32,588 nucleotides of DNA from Bacillus sp. AFS059628 (GTDB lineage Bacteria; Bacillota; Bacilli; Bacillales; Bacillaceae_G), in assembly GCF_002571225.1 (NCBI RefSeq), contig NZ_NVEC01000003.1, forward strand, positions 280,420-313,007, in the 5' to 3' direction. The translations under genes and the position numbers were made by a program. The notes under the pieces are model-generated. The model was not told where the DNA came from and searched no databases. It saw nothing but the letters and a program-made list of their open reading frames with translations. Positions 7,151 to 15,569 of this stretch are shown here, piece after piece (positions within the stretch are counted from its first letter, which is position 1; every line of letters begins with the position of its first letter).

Positions 7151-8391
7151 AATTTCACCTCATGAGAGGGATTTCCCCATATTTGTAGTGCACTATGCAA
7201 ATTTATATCATCTACTTCATGAAGAGGTACATGTTGCAAAGTAGCATTAATCGCAGTACGGAAGGCTTTACCGCCACCCTGCGCTCCGTTCGGATGTCCG
7301 TGTATCCCGCCGCCAGCATTAATAACAACATCTTTACCGAAATCTCGTACAATAAAGGGAACGAAACCAGGGTGAATACCAGCAGACGGAACAGAGAAGC
7401 TTTTCTTGAAAAATGCATCGTCTTCAGTTAAATATTTTGAGATAGCAAGGGCTTCTTCTTTTTCTAGTGCAACACTCCCGTATGGAGAGGGGAATAATGA
7501 AAAGTCAGCGCCAGCATAACGTAATAGCTTTCCGAGTAATAAAGGAGATGAAACTCCATATAGCTTGGATGCTGAGTAAGCACCACTTACAGCAGGGTGT
7601 GCCATAATAGGAACTGGGATTTCATCATCTTCTGCAAGTGATTGTAGTACATCTAGTCCGTAAGCAAATACGTTAAATAATAGAATATCAGCCCCGGCTT
7701 GCACCGCACGTTTCGCATTTTCTTTTAAATCAAAAGTTCGTCCGGTTAAATTTACGGCATATAACGTTTTATGTCCGTACGTTTCATATACGGATTGTAA
7801 AACTTCTTTTCCAGATACAATGCGTTTCGTAAGTGGTGTTAATGTATTCTCAAATAATATTTCATCATCTTTTACAATATCTACACCACCAATTGCTTGA
7901 TCACGTAATTGCGTTTTTAAATATCCAATATTTCGTCCAATCATCCCTTTAAAAATACTCATTAAAAGAGGGCGCTCATACACTTGTAAAAGATTTCGAA
8001 TACCATCTATGCCGAACTTTGGGCCAGGAAAATGTTTTTTTAACTCGTCTGAAAAAGTTAAGTCAATTAATTTTACTTCGCCATCAAGTGATAGCTTTCC
8101 GAATGTAGTTGTTAAAATAGCTGGTAAATCTGGACTGAAGTTTAATAAAGGATATTCAATTTTAATAATTCCGCGTGTTACTTTTTTACGTAAATACGAA
8201 TTGGTATGTTCTTGTGCAGCTAATTCCTCAACATGAATGACGTTGCCTTTATGTTGTTTTAATTGTTTTTGCAATAAATGTGGAAAATGTGTCCAAGAGC
8301 CAATCGTTAAACCGAGTGCAATTTGCTCAGCCTTTTTTTCTAAGTTATGTGAATCATCATGGATTAAATATGTCGCTATAATTCCGCTCAT
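7147..8391 (-). CDS. mtnW: 2,3-diketo-5-methylthiopentyl-1-phosphate enolase (RuBisCO-like protein)
   Basis: The 414-residue form IV RuBisCO-like protein enolises 2,3-diketo-5-methylthiopentyl 1-phosphate. The carbamylation and metal segment [10 protein letters not shown] is conserved with the Lys at 174, and K99 in TFGKLSLDG fits the general base described for the Geobacillus enzyme. The late GGGIHGHP phosphate-binding loop is present. It is first in the operon mtnW-X-B-D, with GGAGG before the ATG and an S-box riboswitch with terminator immediately upstream. It does not fix CO2 in this pathway. Confidence 0.97.
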   Translation of the reverse strand: MSGIIATYLIHDDSHNLEKKAEQIALGLTIGSWTHFPHLLQKQLKQHKGNVIHVEELAAQEHTNSYLRKKVTRGIIKIEYPLLNFSPDLPAILTTTFGKLSLDGEVKLIDLTFSDELKKHFPGPKFGIDGIRNLLQVYERPLLMSIFKGMIGRNIGYLKTQLRDQAIGGVDIVKDDEILFENTLTPLTKRIVSGKEVLQSVYETYGHKTLYAVNLTGRTFDLKENAKRAVQAGADILLFNVFAYGLDVLQSLAEDDEIPVPIMAHPAVSGAYSASKLYGVSSPLLLGKLLRYAGADFSLFPSPYGSVALEKEEALAISKYLTEDDAFFKKSFSVPSAGIHPGFVPFIVRDFGKDVVINAGGGIHGHPNGAQGGGKAFRTAINATLQHVPLHEVDDINLHSALQIWGNPSHEVKL

Positions 8392-8415
8392 TGTTATAAC
8401 CTCCTAGTTAAATAA

Positions 8416-8560
8416 AAAAACCTCTCAGCTAAGGAGAGGTTTTTTTACAACCAGCTCCTTATCTGTCAGCGTAATGCTGCGAGAATTAGCACCGTGTCTA
8501 CAATTGTAGATCGGTTGCCGGGTTTCGTCGGGCTCGTCCCTCCACCTGCTCTTGATAAGA
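8416..8560 (-). promoter_or_regulatory. S-box (SAM-I) riboswitch with terminator, controlling mtnW-X-B-D
   Basis: On the minus strand the aptamer runs from CTTATCAAGAGCAGGTGGAG (from 8559 downward) through GGCAACC and GGTGCTAATTC to AGATAAG (8465-8459), closing P1. The terminator is AACCTCTC/GAGAGGTT (8435-8442 with 8420-8427) followed by seven T. The alternative pairing is explicit: TAAGGAG just after P1 (8462-8456) can pair with CTCCTTA in the terminator arm (8437-8431), forming an antiterminator. High SAM should favour P1 and termination. There is no terminator between the mtnE stop (8626) and this element. Confidence 0.96.
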
Positions 8561-8625
8561 AGTATTTAGAAATGTTTAAATTTTTAAGATAACTGAATTT
8601 TGTCAGATATTTTTCGTGTTGTCAA

Positions 8626-9804
8626 TTACTTTTTGAAAAAATTTAATTTATCGATTCGATTAATGGCTTCTCGTAATCTATCTTCTGTATGCAAGAGACC
8701 AACGCGGACATACCCTTCACCATGCTCACCAAATCCAACACCAGGAGCAACTGCAACGTGTGCTTTTTCTAGTAAAATATTAGAAAATTGCTCAGAGGTA
8801 TATCCTTTCGGAACAGGAAGCCATGCAAAAAATGAGCCTGTTGGAATGTCTACATTCCAACCAATTGAGTGACATGCTGAAATAAGAGCGTTTCTGCGAG
8901 ATTCGTAACTATTTACAAGGTCTATTACGCAAGACTGTGAACTTAATAGTGCTTCGCGAGCAGCGTCTTGAACTGCACCAAAAATACTAACATACATATG
9001 ATCTTGTAATAAGTTAATGGTTTCAATGACACTTTCATTCCCTACTGCAAAAGCGATACGCCACCCAGCCATATTGAAAGTTTTCGATAGAGTATAAATT
9101 TCAATTCCTGTATCTTTGGCACCGTCTGCTTGTAAGAAACTCACGGGTTTTTGACCATCAAATCCAATAGCGCCGTAAGCAAAATCATGAACAACTAATA
9201 TATTATGTTCATTAGCAAAATGAATGGTTTCTTCAAAGAATTCTTTTGATGCAGTAGCACCAGTAGGATTATTTGGATAGTTTAAAAACATTAATTTTGC
9301 TTGTTTCGCAATAGAATCATCAATTTTCGTATAATCTGGTAAAAAATTATTTTCTGCAAGTAGTGGCATTGTTTCAAATTGTGCTTTCGCTAAAGCAACA
9401 CCTGATAAATAATCTGGATAGCCTGGATCGGGAACGAGAATCGTATCACCAGGGTTTGTAAAGCAAACTGGTAATTCTACTAATCCAGCTTTTCCACCAA
9501 ACAAAATAGCAACTTCTGTTTTTGGATTTACTACTACATCATATTCACGTTGATAGAATGTTGCCACGGCTTCTTTTAAGCTTTCGTGTCCGCGAAATGG
9601 CGGATATTTATGATGAATGGTCTTTTCGGCAGCATCTTGTAAAGCTTTTACGATATGCTGCGGTGTTGGTTGATCCGGATTACCTTGACCTAGATTAATA
9701 ACATCGTGACCAGCTGCTACGACTTTGTTAACTTTTGCAACAAGTGAAGCGAAAAATTGTGTTGGCAATGATGTTACTATCTCAGAAGGTTGAAATGATT
9801 TCAT
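8626..9804 (-). CDS. mtnE: Methionine-pathway aminotransferase (ketomethiobutyrate transaminase)
   Basis: The 392-residue class I/II pyridoxal-phosphate aminotransferase performs the last salvage step, transamination of 2-keto-4-methylthiobutyrate to methionine, probably preferring glutamine as donor in view of the neighbouring omega-amidase. The PLP lysine is K241 in YTLSKTFNMAGWR. NYPNNPTGA (175-183) and the DPGYPDY segment are typical. An in-frame GTG at 9813 overlaps the ribosome site AAGAGGTGG, so ATG 9804 is the better start. The gene diverges from the amidase gene with overlapping promoters and lies upstream of the mtnW S-box in the same direction. Confidence 0.93.
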   Translation of the reverse strand: MKSFQPSEIVTSLPTQFFASLVAKVNKVVAAGHDVINLGQGNPDQPTPQHIVKALQDAAEKTIHHKYPPFRGHESLKEAVATFYQREYDVVVNPKTEVAILFGGKAGLVELPVCFTNPGDTILVPDPGYPDYLSGVALAKAQFETMPLLAENNFLPDYTKIDDSIAKQAKLMFLNYPNNPTGATASKEFFEETIHFANEHNILVVHDFAYGAIGFDGQKPVSFLQADGAKDTGIEIYTLSKTFNMAGWRIAFAVGNESVIETINLLQDHMYVSIFGAVQDAAREALLSSQSCVIDLVNSYESRRNALISACHSIGWNVDIPTGSFFAWLPVPKGYTSEQFSNILLEKAHVAVAPGVGFGEHGEGYVRVGLLHTEDRLREAINRIDKLNFFKK

Positions 9805-9828
9805 ACTTTCCACCTCTTTTGAAAGTTG

Positions 9829-9856
9829 TTACAATTCTAGTGACAAATGATATAAT
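9829..9856 (+). promoter_or_regulatory. Promoter of the omega-amidase gene
   Basis: TTACAA (9829-9834), a 16-bp spacer and consensus TATAAT (9851-9856), about 45 bp before the start codon at 9903. No S-box precedes this gene. Confidence 0.6.
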
Positions 9857-9875
9857 CTTTCCAGTATTTTGTAAA
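9847..9875 (-). promoter_or_regulatory. Promoter of mtnE
   Basis: On the minus strand TTTACA (9870-9875), a 17-bp spacer and TATCAT (9847-9852) form a good sigma-A promoter. Its -10 shares two bases with the -10 of the divergent amidase promoter, so the two initiation events should interfere. Confidence 0.6.
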
Positions 9876-9902
9876 GAAAAAAATAAGAATGGGGCTGACA
9901 AA

Positions 9903-10682
9903 ATGAAAGTCGCATGTATTCAAATGGATATTGTCTTTGGAGATGTAGAAAAAAATATTGAGAATGCTAAAAATAAAATAAGTGAAGCGATGAAAGAAAG
10001 ACCAGATGTTATTGTTTTACCAGAACTATGGACAACAGGATATGATTTAACGAGACTCTCTGAAATTGCAGATAAGGATGGATTAGAAACGAAAGAAAAG
10101 CTGAAAGAATGGTCGAAACAATATGGTATACATATTGTCGGTGGTTCTATAGCGAAGCAAACAGGGCAAGGTGTTACAAATACAATGTATGTGGTAAGTA
10201 ATAAAGGAGAACTAGTCAATGAATATAGTAAAGTGCATTTATTTCAGCTTATGGATGAACATAAATATTTAATAGCTGGAAATAGTACGGGTGAATTTAA
10301 GTTAGATGATGTAGAGTGCGCCGGGACAATTTGTTATGACATTCGTTTTCCGGAATGGATGCGCGTTCATACTGCTAAAGGTGCAAAAGTTTTATTTGTT
10401 GTAGCAGAATGGCCATTAGTTCGTTTAGCACATTGGCGTTTACTATTGCAAGCAAGAGCAGTTGAAAATCAATGTTATGTTGTCGCATGTAATAGGGCAG
10501 GAAAGGATCCGAATAATGAGTTTGCCGGTCACTCTTTAATTATCGATCCTTGGGGCGAGGTTGTTGTAGAAGCGGATGAAGAAGAATCCATTTTATTTGG
10601 GGAGCTTCATTTTGAGAAAATTAAAGAAGTACGTAAAGGAATTCCAGTTTTTGCAGATCGTCGTCCAGAATTATATAAATAA
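9903..10682 (+). CDS. mtnU: Carbon-nitrogen hydrolase, probable omega-amidase (2-oxoglutaramate amidase)
   Basis: A 259-residue nitrilase-superfamily amidase with the full catalytic triad: E41 in LPELWTTG, K110 in EYSKVHLF and C144 in GTICYDIRF. In the Bacillus salvage locus this enzyme (YkrU/MtnU) hydrolyses 2-oxoglutaramate left when glutamine donates its amino group in MtnE transamination, pulling that step forward; the adjacency to mtnE supports this. The open frame extends 56 codons upstream into the divergent promoter region. The start at 9903 is preferred because MKVACIQMDI is the family N-terminus and GGGG precedes it. Confidence 0.92.
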   Translation: MKVACIQMDIVFGDVEKNIENAKNKISEAMKERPDVIVLPELWTTGYDLTRLSEIADKDGLETKEKLKEWSKQYGIHIVGGSIAKQTGQGVTNTMYVVSNKGELVNEYSKVHLFQLMDEHKYLIAGNSTGEFKLDDVECAGTICYDIRFPEWMRVHTAKGAKVLFVVAEWPLVRLAHWRLLLQARAVENQCYVVACNRAGKDPNNEFAGHSLIIDPWGEVVVEADEEESILFGELHFEKIKEVRKGIPVFADRRPELYK

Positions 10683-10686
10683 AATG

Positions 10687-10716
10687 TTGACAAGTGATTT
10701 TTATTCTTGATATAGT
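10687..10716 (+). promoter_or_regulatory. Promoter of the mtnK S-box leader
   Basis: Consensus TTGACA (10687-10692) and TATAGT (10711-10716) with an 18-bp spacer start transcription near 10723, about 30 nt before the riboswitch aptamer. It begins 5 bp after the amidase stop codon. Confidence 0.7.
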
Positions 10717-10753
10717 CTTCAACATAAAGTTAAAAATTCAAAAAATTATACAA

Positions 10754-10944
10754 CTCTTATCAAGAGCAGGTGGAGGGGTTTGGCCCGATGAAGCCCAGCA
10801 ACCGACCGTAATACCATTGTGAAATGGGGCGTTTATTTACGCCAAAAGGCACGGTGCTAATTCCAGCAGAAAGTAAAACTTTCTGGCAGATAAGAGGGGA
10901 GAAGATAAACTTCAAACCTCTTTCTTAGTGGAAAGAGGTTTTTC
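10754..10944 (+). promoter_or_regulatory. S-box (SAM-I) riboswitch with terminator, controlling mtnK-mtnA
   Basis: The aptamer begins CTCTTATCAAGAGCAGGTGG, contains GCCCAGCAACCGACC and GGCACGGTGCTAATTCC, and closes with GATAAGAG (10889-10896). Its P3 region is longer than that of the mtnW copy. The terminator is AAACCTCTTTC/GAAAGAGGTTT (10914-10924 with 10931-10941) followed by T residues. AAGAGG after P1 (10892-10897) can pair with CCTCTT (10917-10922) as antiterminator. SAM excess should stop transcription before mtnK. Confidence 0.96.
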
Positions 10945-10986
10945 TACGTCAGAAAAACCTCTGAATGAAAAAAGGGGGAGAAGACG

Positions 10987-12168
10987 ATGGGATATTATTC
11001 ATTAACTGAAACGACAGCTATACAATATGCGAAAGAACATGGTTATTTTGAAAAGAAAGCAAATGTAGTTTGTCATGAAATTGGAGATGGAAATTTAAAT
11101 TACGTGTTCAAATTAGATGATGGAGAGAAGTCTATTATAATAAAACAAGCACTGCCATATGCAAAAGTAGTTGGTGAGAGCTGGCCATTGTCTATAAAAA
11201 GAGCGACGATTGAAAGTAAGGCACTGCAAATTTTTGCGAGGTATGTGCCGGAATACTTGCCGGTCGTGTACAGTCATGATGAAGAGTTAGCCGTAACAGT
11301 CATAGAAGACTTATCAAGACTAACAATTACAAGAAGAGGATTAATAGACGGAGAAGAGTACCCACTATTATCTCAGCATATTGGTCGTTTTTTAGCACAT
11401 GCTTTATTTTATACCTCAGATTTCGGATTAGAGTCAGAAGAGAAAAGGGTATTAGAAGGTGCATTTGTAAACCCGGACCTTTGCAAAATTACAGAAGATT
11501 TAATGTTTACAGATCCGTTTGGTCATTACGATACGAATGATTATGAGCCGGAGTTACAACTAGCGGTTGATGAATTGTGGAGTGATAAAACTTTAAAATT
11601 AAAAGTAGCGCAATATAAATATAAGTTTTTAACGAGAAAAGAAGCACTTATTCATGGTGATCTACATACTGGTAGTATTTTTTCATCACCTTCTGAAACG
11701 AAAGTGATTGATCCGGAGTTTGCAACATATGGCCCATTTGGATTTGATCTTGGTCAATTTATTGCAAATCTATTATTAAATGCTCTATCTAGAGAGGAAG
11801 AACAGAGAAGTGTGCTATTTTTCCATATGGAGAAAACATGGAGCTATTTCGTAGACACTTTTACGAAGTTATGGATTGGAGAAGGTGTAGAAGCATATAC
11901 GAAAGAGAAACAATGGTTGCCGATTATTTTGCAAAATATTTTTACGGATGTAGTCGGATTTGCTGGATGTGAGCTTATCCGAAGAACAATTGGCTTAGCA
12001 CATGTAGCTGATTTAGATGAAATAGCAAATAAAGAAAAGAGAATTCAAGCCAAGAAACAAGCGTTATCCTTAGGTAAAGAACTAATAAAATATGAATCTA
12101 AGAACGCCGATATTCAACTGTTCCGAACATTATTTCAACAGACAGTTTCTGGAGGGGTAAAAGCATGA
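10987..12168 (+). CDS. mtnK: 5-methylthioribose kinase
   Basis: The 393-residue aminoglycoside-phosphotransferase-fold kinase phosphorylates 5-methylthioribose on the anomeric hydroxyl, the entry step after methylthioadenosine cleavage. The glycine-rich loop GDGNLNYVF is at 33-41, the catalytic loop HGDLHTGS at 223-230, and the DPE metal motif at 242-244. GGGGG precedes the ATG just after the S-box terminator. Its stop overlaps the mtnA start in ATGA, so the two products are translationally coupled. Confidence 0.97.
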   Translation: MGYYSLTETTAIQYAKEHGYFEKKANVVCHEIGDGNLNYVFKLDDGEKSIIIKQALPYAKVVGESWPLSIKRATIESKALQIFARYVPEYLPVVYSHDEELAVTVIEDLSRLTITRRGLIDGEEYPLLSQHIGRFLAHALFYTSDFGLESEEKRVLEGAFVNPDLCKITEDLMFTDPFGHYDTNDYEPELQLAVDELWSDKTLKLKVAQYKYKFLTRKEALIHGDLHTGSIFSSPSETKVIDPEFATYGPFGFDLGQFIANLLLNALSREEEQRSVLFFHMEKTWSYFVDTFTKLWIGEGVEAYTKEKQWLPIILQNIFTDVVGFAGCELIRRTIGLAHVADLDEIANKEKRIQAKKQALSLGKELIKYESKNADIQLFRTLFQQTVSGGVKA

Positions 12169-13226
12169 GTACAGTTGTTACTATTCCGAGGTCTGTCAGT
12201 TGGAAAGGTGATGCCATTGCAGTATTAAATCAAACAAAGTTGCCGCATAGCACAGAATACAAAACATTAACGACGATTGAAGAGGTATGGAAAAGTATTG
12301 TCATGCTAGAAGTAAGAGGAGCACCTGCAATTGGAATTGTAGCTGCATTTGGCTTGGCGCTTGCATCAAAAAAATATACTACTTTACATATTGAAGAATT
12401 TCAAAAGAAGTTTAATAGAGATTGTAATTATTTAGGGACGTCACGCCCGACAGCAGTCAATTTATTTTGGGCAATCAATCGTATGAGAGAATCTATTCAA
12501 GAAATTACTACAATAAAAGAAGCGCAAAAAATATTAGAAGAAGAAGCGCTTCTCATTCAGCAAGAAGATGAAGCGGTATGCCGAAGTATTGGAGAACATG
12601 CATTATCATGCTTTAAAGACGGTGATAACATTTTAACGATTTGTAACGCTGGCAGTATCGCAACTGCTAGATATGGTACTGCATTAGCGCCGTTTTATAT
12701 TGGGAAAGAAAAAGGTGTACGGTTACATGCGTATGCGTGTGAAACGAGACCGGTTTTACAAGGCGGGCGTTTAACGACTTGGGAATTGAAACAGGCAAAT
12801 ATTGATGTAACACTTATTACAGATAATACGGCAGCGCATGCTATTCAAACGAAGGAAATAAACGCGATTATTGTAGGTGCGGACCGAATTGTCGCAAATG
12901 GAGATACGGCAAATAAAATCGGAACAATGAATTTAGCTATATTAGCAAAGTATTTCGATATCCCGTTCTACGTTGCAGCTCCGTTATCGACATTTGATAT
13001 TACGAAACAAATAGGCACTGAAATAGTTATTGAAGAAAGAGACGAAACAGAAGTTACGAAAATTTTTGGGAAACAAGTAACGCCAGTTGGAACTACTGTT
13101 TATAATCCAGCATTTGATGTAACGCCAAACGAATTAATTACAGGCATTATTACTGAGCGAGGTATTATACGCGGGGATTATAAACGAGAAATTGCATTAT
13201 TATTTGAAAGACAAGCTAATACATAA
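12165..13226 (+). CDS. mtnA: 5-methylthioribose-1-phosphate isomerase
   Basis: The 353-residue eIF2B-fold isomerase converts 5-methylthioribose 1-phosphate to the ribulose form. Catalytic C160 ([14 protein letters not shown]) and D240 ([17 protein letters not shown]) fall at the positions known for the B. subtilis enzyme. RGAPAIGI (51-58) is the family N-terminal signature. GGAGGGG precedes its ATG, inside the end of mtnK. The stop codon lies within the terminator stem. Confidence 0.97.
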   Translation: MSTVVTIPRSVSWKGDAIAVLNQTKLPHSTEYKTLTTIEEVWKSIVMLEVRGAPAIGIVAAFGLALASKKYTTLHIEEFQKKFNRDCNYLGTSRPTAVNLFWAINRMRESIQEITTIKEAQKILEEEALLIQQEDEAVCRSIGEHALSCFKDGDNILTICNAGSIATARYGTALAPFYIGKEKGVRLHAYACETRPVLQGGRLTTWELKQANIDVTLITDNTAAHAIQTKEINAIIVGADRIVANGDTANKIGTMNLAILAKYFDIPFYVAAPLSTFDITKQIGTEIVIEERDETEVTKIFGKQVTPVGTTVYNPAFDVTPNELITGIITERGIIRGDYKREIALLFERQANT

Positions 13227-13240
13227 TAGCTTGTTTTTTT
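13211..13240 (+). terminator. Terminator of mtnKA, overlapping the mtnA stop codon
   Basis: ACAAGCTA (13211-13218) and TAGCTTGT (13227-13234) pair across an 8-nt loop that contains the end of mtnA, followed by TTTTTTT. Confidence 0.75.
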
Positions 13241-13293
13241 ATGCCTAACTGTTTCCTTTTCTCTTATTTATATAATGGAAGGAGGCGGAAAAG

Positions 13294-13431
13294 ATGGAAG
13301 AGTGGATCAGGATGGTAGGTAATGTAGGGTTTCCGATTGTTGTAACATTATATTTACTCCACCGTATTGAAAGTAAATTAGATGGGGTAATTGTTGCCAT
13401 CGAGAAACTCCCTAAACAATTACTAAAGTAG
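13294..13431 (+). CDS. YvrJ family microprotein (45 residues)
   Basis: This short open frame encodes 45 residues beginning MEEWIRMVGNVGFPIVVTLY. It has one predicted membrane segment (about 8-22), then RIESKLDGVIVAIEKLPKQL, an amphipathic helix. Pattern, length and the NVGFPIVVTLYLLHRIE core match the YvrJ family of Bacillus, small proteins of unknown function that resemble phage holin-like (BhlA-type) peptides. An excellent ribosome site, GGAAGGAGGCGG, ends 7 nt before the ATG, and the gene is bracketed by terminators. Confidence 0.8.
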   Translation: MEEWIRMVGNVGFPIVVTLYLLHRIESKLDGVIVAIEKLPKQLLK

Positions 13432-13449
13432 GAAGATCCCTGGGATAAA

Positions 13450-13484
13450 AAATAAAGTTTGCTCACAAAGAGCAAACTTTATTT
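13450..13484. terminator. Bidirectional terminator between the YvrJ gene and 3-hydroxybutyrate dehydrogenase
   Basis: AAATAAAGTTTGCTC (13450-13464) and GAGCAAACTTTATTT (13470-13484) make a perfect 15-bp stem with a 5-nt loop. T-runs follow it on the plus strand, and A/T-rich flanks allow use from the convergent gene. Confidence 0.85.
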
Positions 13485-14261
13485 TTATTGAGCGGTATAA
13501 CCACCATCAATAACGACAGCTTGACCAGTTATACCTTTCGCTTTTTCGCTCGCTAAAAATATAGCATAATCCGCGATTTCTTGTACTTGTAATAAGCGTT
13601 TTTGTGGTACAAGTGGATAAATGACATCCTCTAAAACATTTTCAAGTGGTACATTTCGTGTTGTAGCTAAGTCGTTTAGTTGATTACGTACAAGAGGGGT
13701 ATCGGCATAACCAGGACAAAGCGCGTTAACGGTAATTCCATGAGTAGCGCCTTCTAAAGCGGCAACTTTTGTTAATCCAATTACGCCATGCTTCGCGCTA
13801 TTGTAGGCGGATTTCCCTGCAAATCCAACGAGACCATTAATGGATGCGACATTAATAATCCGACCATACTTTTGTTTTTTCATGATCGGGAAGGCATGTT
13901 TAATAGCAATAAAAGGAGCGATTTGCATAATTTTAATAAGTAGTTCAAACTTTTCGGTTGGAAAATCTTCAATTGGTGAAACGTGTTGCATGCCTGCATT
14001 ATTAATTAATATATGTAATGAACCGAAATGATTAACTGTTTGAGAAATTGCAGCTGTAATTTCTTCTTCAGATGTAACATCACATTTTAAACCGATAGCT
14101 TGGTAGCCTTCTTTTTGCAATTGTTCAGCAGCTTCTTTTGCACGTTCTTCAAGACGATCGGTAATAACGACTTTTGCACCTTCTTTTGCAAAAGCGTTTC
14201 CCATTTCATAACCAATACCACTTGCAGCACCTGTTAAAAAAACAACTCGATTTGTAACCAT
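13485..14261 (-). CDS. 3-hydroxybutyrate dehydrogenase (SDR family)
   Basis: The 258-residue classical short-chain dehydrogenase interconverts D-3-hydroxybutyrate and acetoacetate with NAD. The cofactor motif TGAASGIG is at 10-17 and NNAG at 87-90, followed by MQHVSPIEDFP, a hallmark of the 3-hydroxybutyrate dehydrogenase clade. The active site is S140, Y153 and K157 (SAYNSAKHG). The C-terminus ITGQAVVIDGGYTAQ is typical. An in-frame ATG four codons upstream directly abuts the ribosome site AGAAGGG, so ATG 14261 is chosen. The gene stands alone; a thiolase that could use the same ketone-body pool is 4 kb away. Confidence 0.88.
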   Translation of the reverse strand: MVTNRVVFLTGAASGIGYEMGNAFAKEGAKVVITDRLEERAKEAAEQLQKEGYQAIGLKCDVTSEEEITAAISQTVNHFGSLHILINNAGMQHVSPIEDFPTEKFELLIKIMQIAPFIAIKHAFPIMKKQKYGRIINVASINGLVGFAGKSAYNSAKHGVIGLTKVAALEGATHGITVNALCPGYADTPLVRNQLNDLATTRNVPLENVLEDVIYPLVPQKRLLQVQEIADYAIFLASEKAKGITGQAVVIDGGYTAQ

Positions 14262-14356
14262 GATGAAAAACATCCCTTCTTAATAAAGTTCTCCTATTGC
14301 TCTATTTAGAGAGTGGATAATAAAAATCCTGCAAAGATTTGGAAAAATGTTGTTAG

Positions 14357-14440
14357 CTATCTTGTTTTGCAAAATAGTCTCTGCTATACTATTTTGTAAA
14401 GCAAGATACTTACGCTTATCTATCTTGTAAAACAAGATAG
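14357..14440. promoter_or_regulatory. Three phased PadR-type operators around the padR promoter
   Basis: Three 21-bp imperfect palindromes with half-sites like CTATCTTGT/ACAAGATAG occupy 14357-14377, 14389-14409 and 14420-14440. The last is a perfect 9-3-9 repeat. Their centres are 32 and 31 bp apart, three helical turns, so all three lie on one face of the DNA. They cover the -35, the -10/start and the region just before the ribosome site, which strongly suggests autorepression by the PadR protein encoded immediately downstream. Confidence 0.75.
14362..14390 (+). promoter_or_regulatory. Promoter of the padR operon
   Basis: TTGTTT (14362-14367), a 17-bp spacer and TATACT (14385-14390). Both elements lie inside the first and second operator palindromes. 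Confidence 0.6.
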
Positions 14441-14456
14441 TAGGAGGATTTGAATT

Positions 14457-14789
14457 ATGTCGACAAGTCAAATGCTGAAAGGGATTTTAGAAGGTTGCTT
14501 ACTTGCTATTATTTCTGAAGGTGAAATATACGGTTATGAAATGAGTGAAAAGCTGGCGAAGTATGGCTTTACAATGGCGAGTGAAGGAAGTATTTATCCG
14601 TTATTAATACGAATGCAAAAGGAAAGGCTAATAACAAGTGTAATGAAGGAATCTCCATCTGGCCCAAAGCGAAAATATTATACATTAACAGAAAAAGGCG
14701 AGGAAGCACTCGATGAATTTATGGATCGCTGGGAAGCGATGCAAAGTAGTGTAGAGCGTCTACTTGAAGGGAAGGGAAGAAAAAAATAA
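14457..14789 (+). CDS. PadR family transcriptional regulator
   Basis: A 110-residue PadR protein (short, subfamily-2 type): winged helix with GEIYGYEMSEKL at about 22-33, recognition region ASEGSIYPLLIRMQKERL at about 40-57, the wing SGPKRKYYTLTEKGEEAL near 68-85, and a short C-terminal dimerisation helix. Such repressors often govern adjacent membrane-protein genes and respond to envelope stress or small molecules. TAGGAGG lies 9 nt before the ATG. Its stop overlaps the next start (TAATG). The three palindromes upstream indicate self-control of the whole operon. Confidence 0.92.
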   Translation: MSTSQMLKGILEGCLLAIISEGEIYGYEMSEKLAKYGFTMASEGSIYPLLIRMQKERLITSVMKESPSGPKRKYYTLTEKGEEALDEFMDRWEAMQSSVERLLEGKGRKK

Positions 14790-15556
14790 TGCTATCAAGT
14801 GAAGCACGAAAGTTTTTATTAAATATGAGATTATTTTTAACGGCAAAGGGTGTGAAAGAAAGCGATATTGAAAATTTTATAGAAGATGCAGAACTTCATT
14901 TAATCGAGGGTGAGAGTGATGGGAAAAGTGTAGAAGATGTTTTCGGAAGCTCACCGAAAGAATATGCAAATGAACTTGTAAAAGTAATGGAAAAGGATAG
15001 ACAGGAAACGTGGAAGCAAATTGGTTTTACAGTAATGAATATCGTATCGCTTTGGATTATTGCTTCTATTCTAATAGTGAATAACGGATTGTTACAGATG
15101 TCACTTATTCAGTGTGTTGGGTACAGTTTTGCATTGATTTTAGTTGTGATAGGTCCTAATTTTCTACTTCGCAAAATGACTTTTGTAACAAGTTTTTCAA
15201 AAACGTGGTTTTCTATGTGGTTTTTAGTGATGATAGCGCCAATGTTTTTAATGGGAGTTATTACGGTACTAGATGTGATATATCCTACAAAAATGTTTAT
15301 ATTCACTCAAATGCAAAGTTATATATTAGCTGGTGGGATTTTTATCATTACAGTAGCGATAAATATGTATTTTGATGGATGGTTTAAAAACTTATATTTA
15401 ATTATTCCACTTTCAATTATGTTACTGTTTAAAACATTTACATCAGAAGATCTCGTGCCAACGTTATTTCAAATTATATGTTTATACGGAAGTTTGTTTA
15501 TTTTAATCTTCCTTGAAATTATGATGAAGACGAATAGAAGAGAAGCAGTTAAATGA
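14789..15556 (+). CDS. DUF1700/HAAS-like membrane protein, paralogue 1
   Basis: A 255-residue protein with a soluble helical N-terminal domain (about 1-75: EARKFLLNMRLFLTAKGV, IEDAELHLIEGESDG, GSSPKEYANEL) and about six hydrophobic segments from residue 78 onward. The N-terminal domain resembles the HAAS/DUF1700 domain that is commonly encoded next to PadR regulators. The family assignment is from pattern, not search. It is translationally coupled to padR (TAATG) and followed after 13 bp by a paralogue. It may sense a signal or form a transporter-like complex; function is unknown. Confidence 0.7.
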   Translation: MLSSEARKFLLNMRLFLTAKGVKESDIENFIEDAELHLIEGESDGKSVEDVFGSSPKEYANELVKVMEKDRQETWKQIGFTVMNIVSLWIIASILIVNNGLLQMSLIQCVGYSFALILVVIGPNFLLRKMTFVTSFSKTWFSMWFLVMIAPMFLMGVITVLDVIYPTKMFIFTQMQSYILAGGIFIITVAINMYFDGWFKNLYLIIPLSIMLLFKTFTSEDLVPTLFQIICLYGSLFILIFLEIMMKTNRREAVK

Positions 15557-15569
15557 GGGAGGGATAACC

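Noticed and set aside
7212-7431. Overlapping frames on both strands within mtnW
   Set aside because: They lack ribosome sites and lie entirely inside a well-supported enzyme gene.
7147-8391. True RuBisCO (carbon fixation)
   Set aside because: Context and sequence length identify the form IV MtnW enolase of methionine salvage; there is no phosphoribulokinase or small subunit.
9735-9902. 56-codon N-terminal extension of the omega-amidase frame
   Set aside because: It overlaps the divergent promoters and the mtnE start, and the family N-terminus is at MKVACIQMD (9903).
9920-10219. 99-codon minus-strand frame opposite the amidase gene
   Set aside because: Serine/proline-rich shadow frame of a conserved coding region with no start signals.
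14280-14471. 63-codon minus-strand frame over the PadR operators
   Set aside because: It overlaps the operator region and has no supporting ribosome site or family resemblance.
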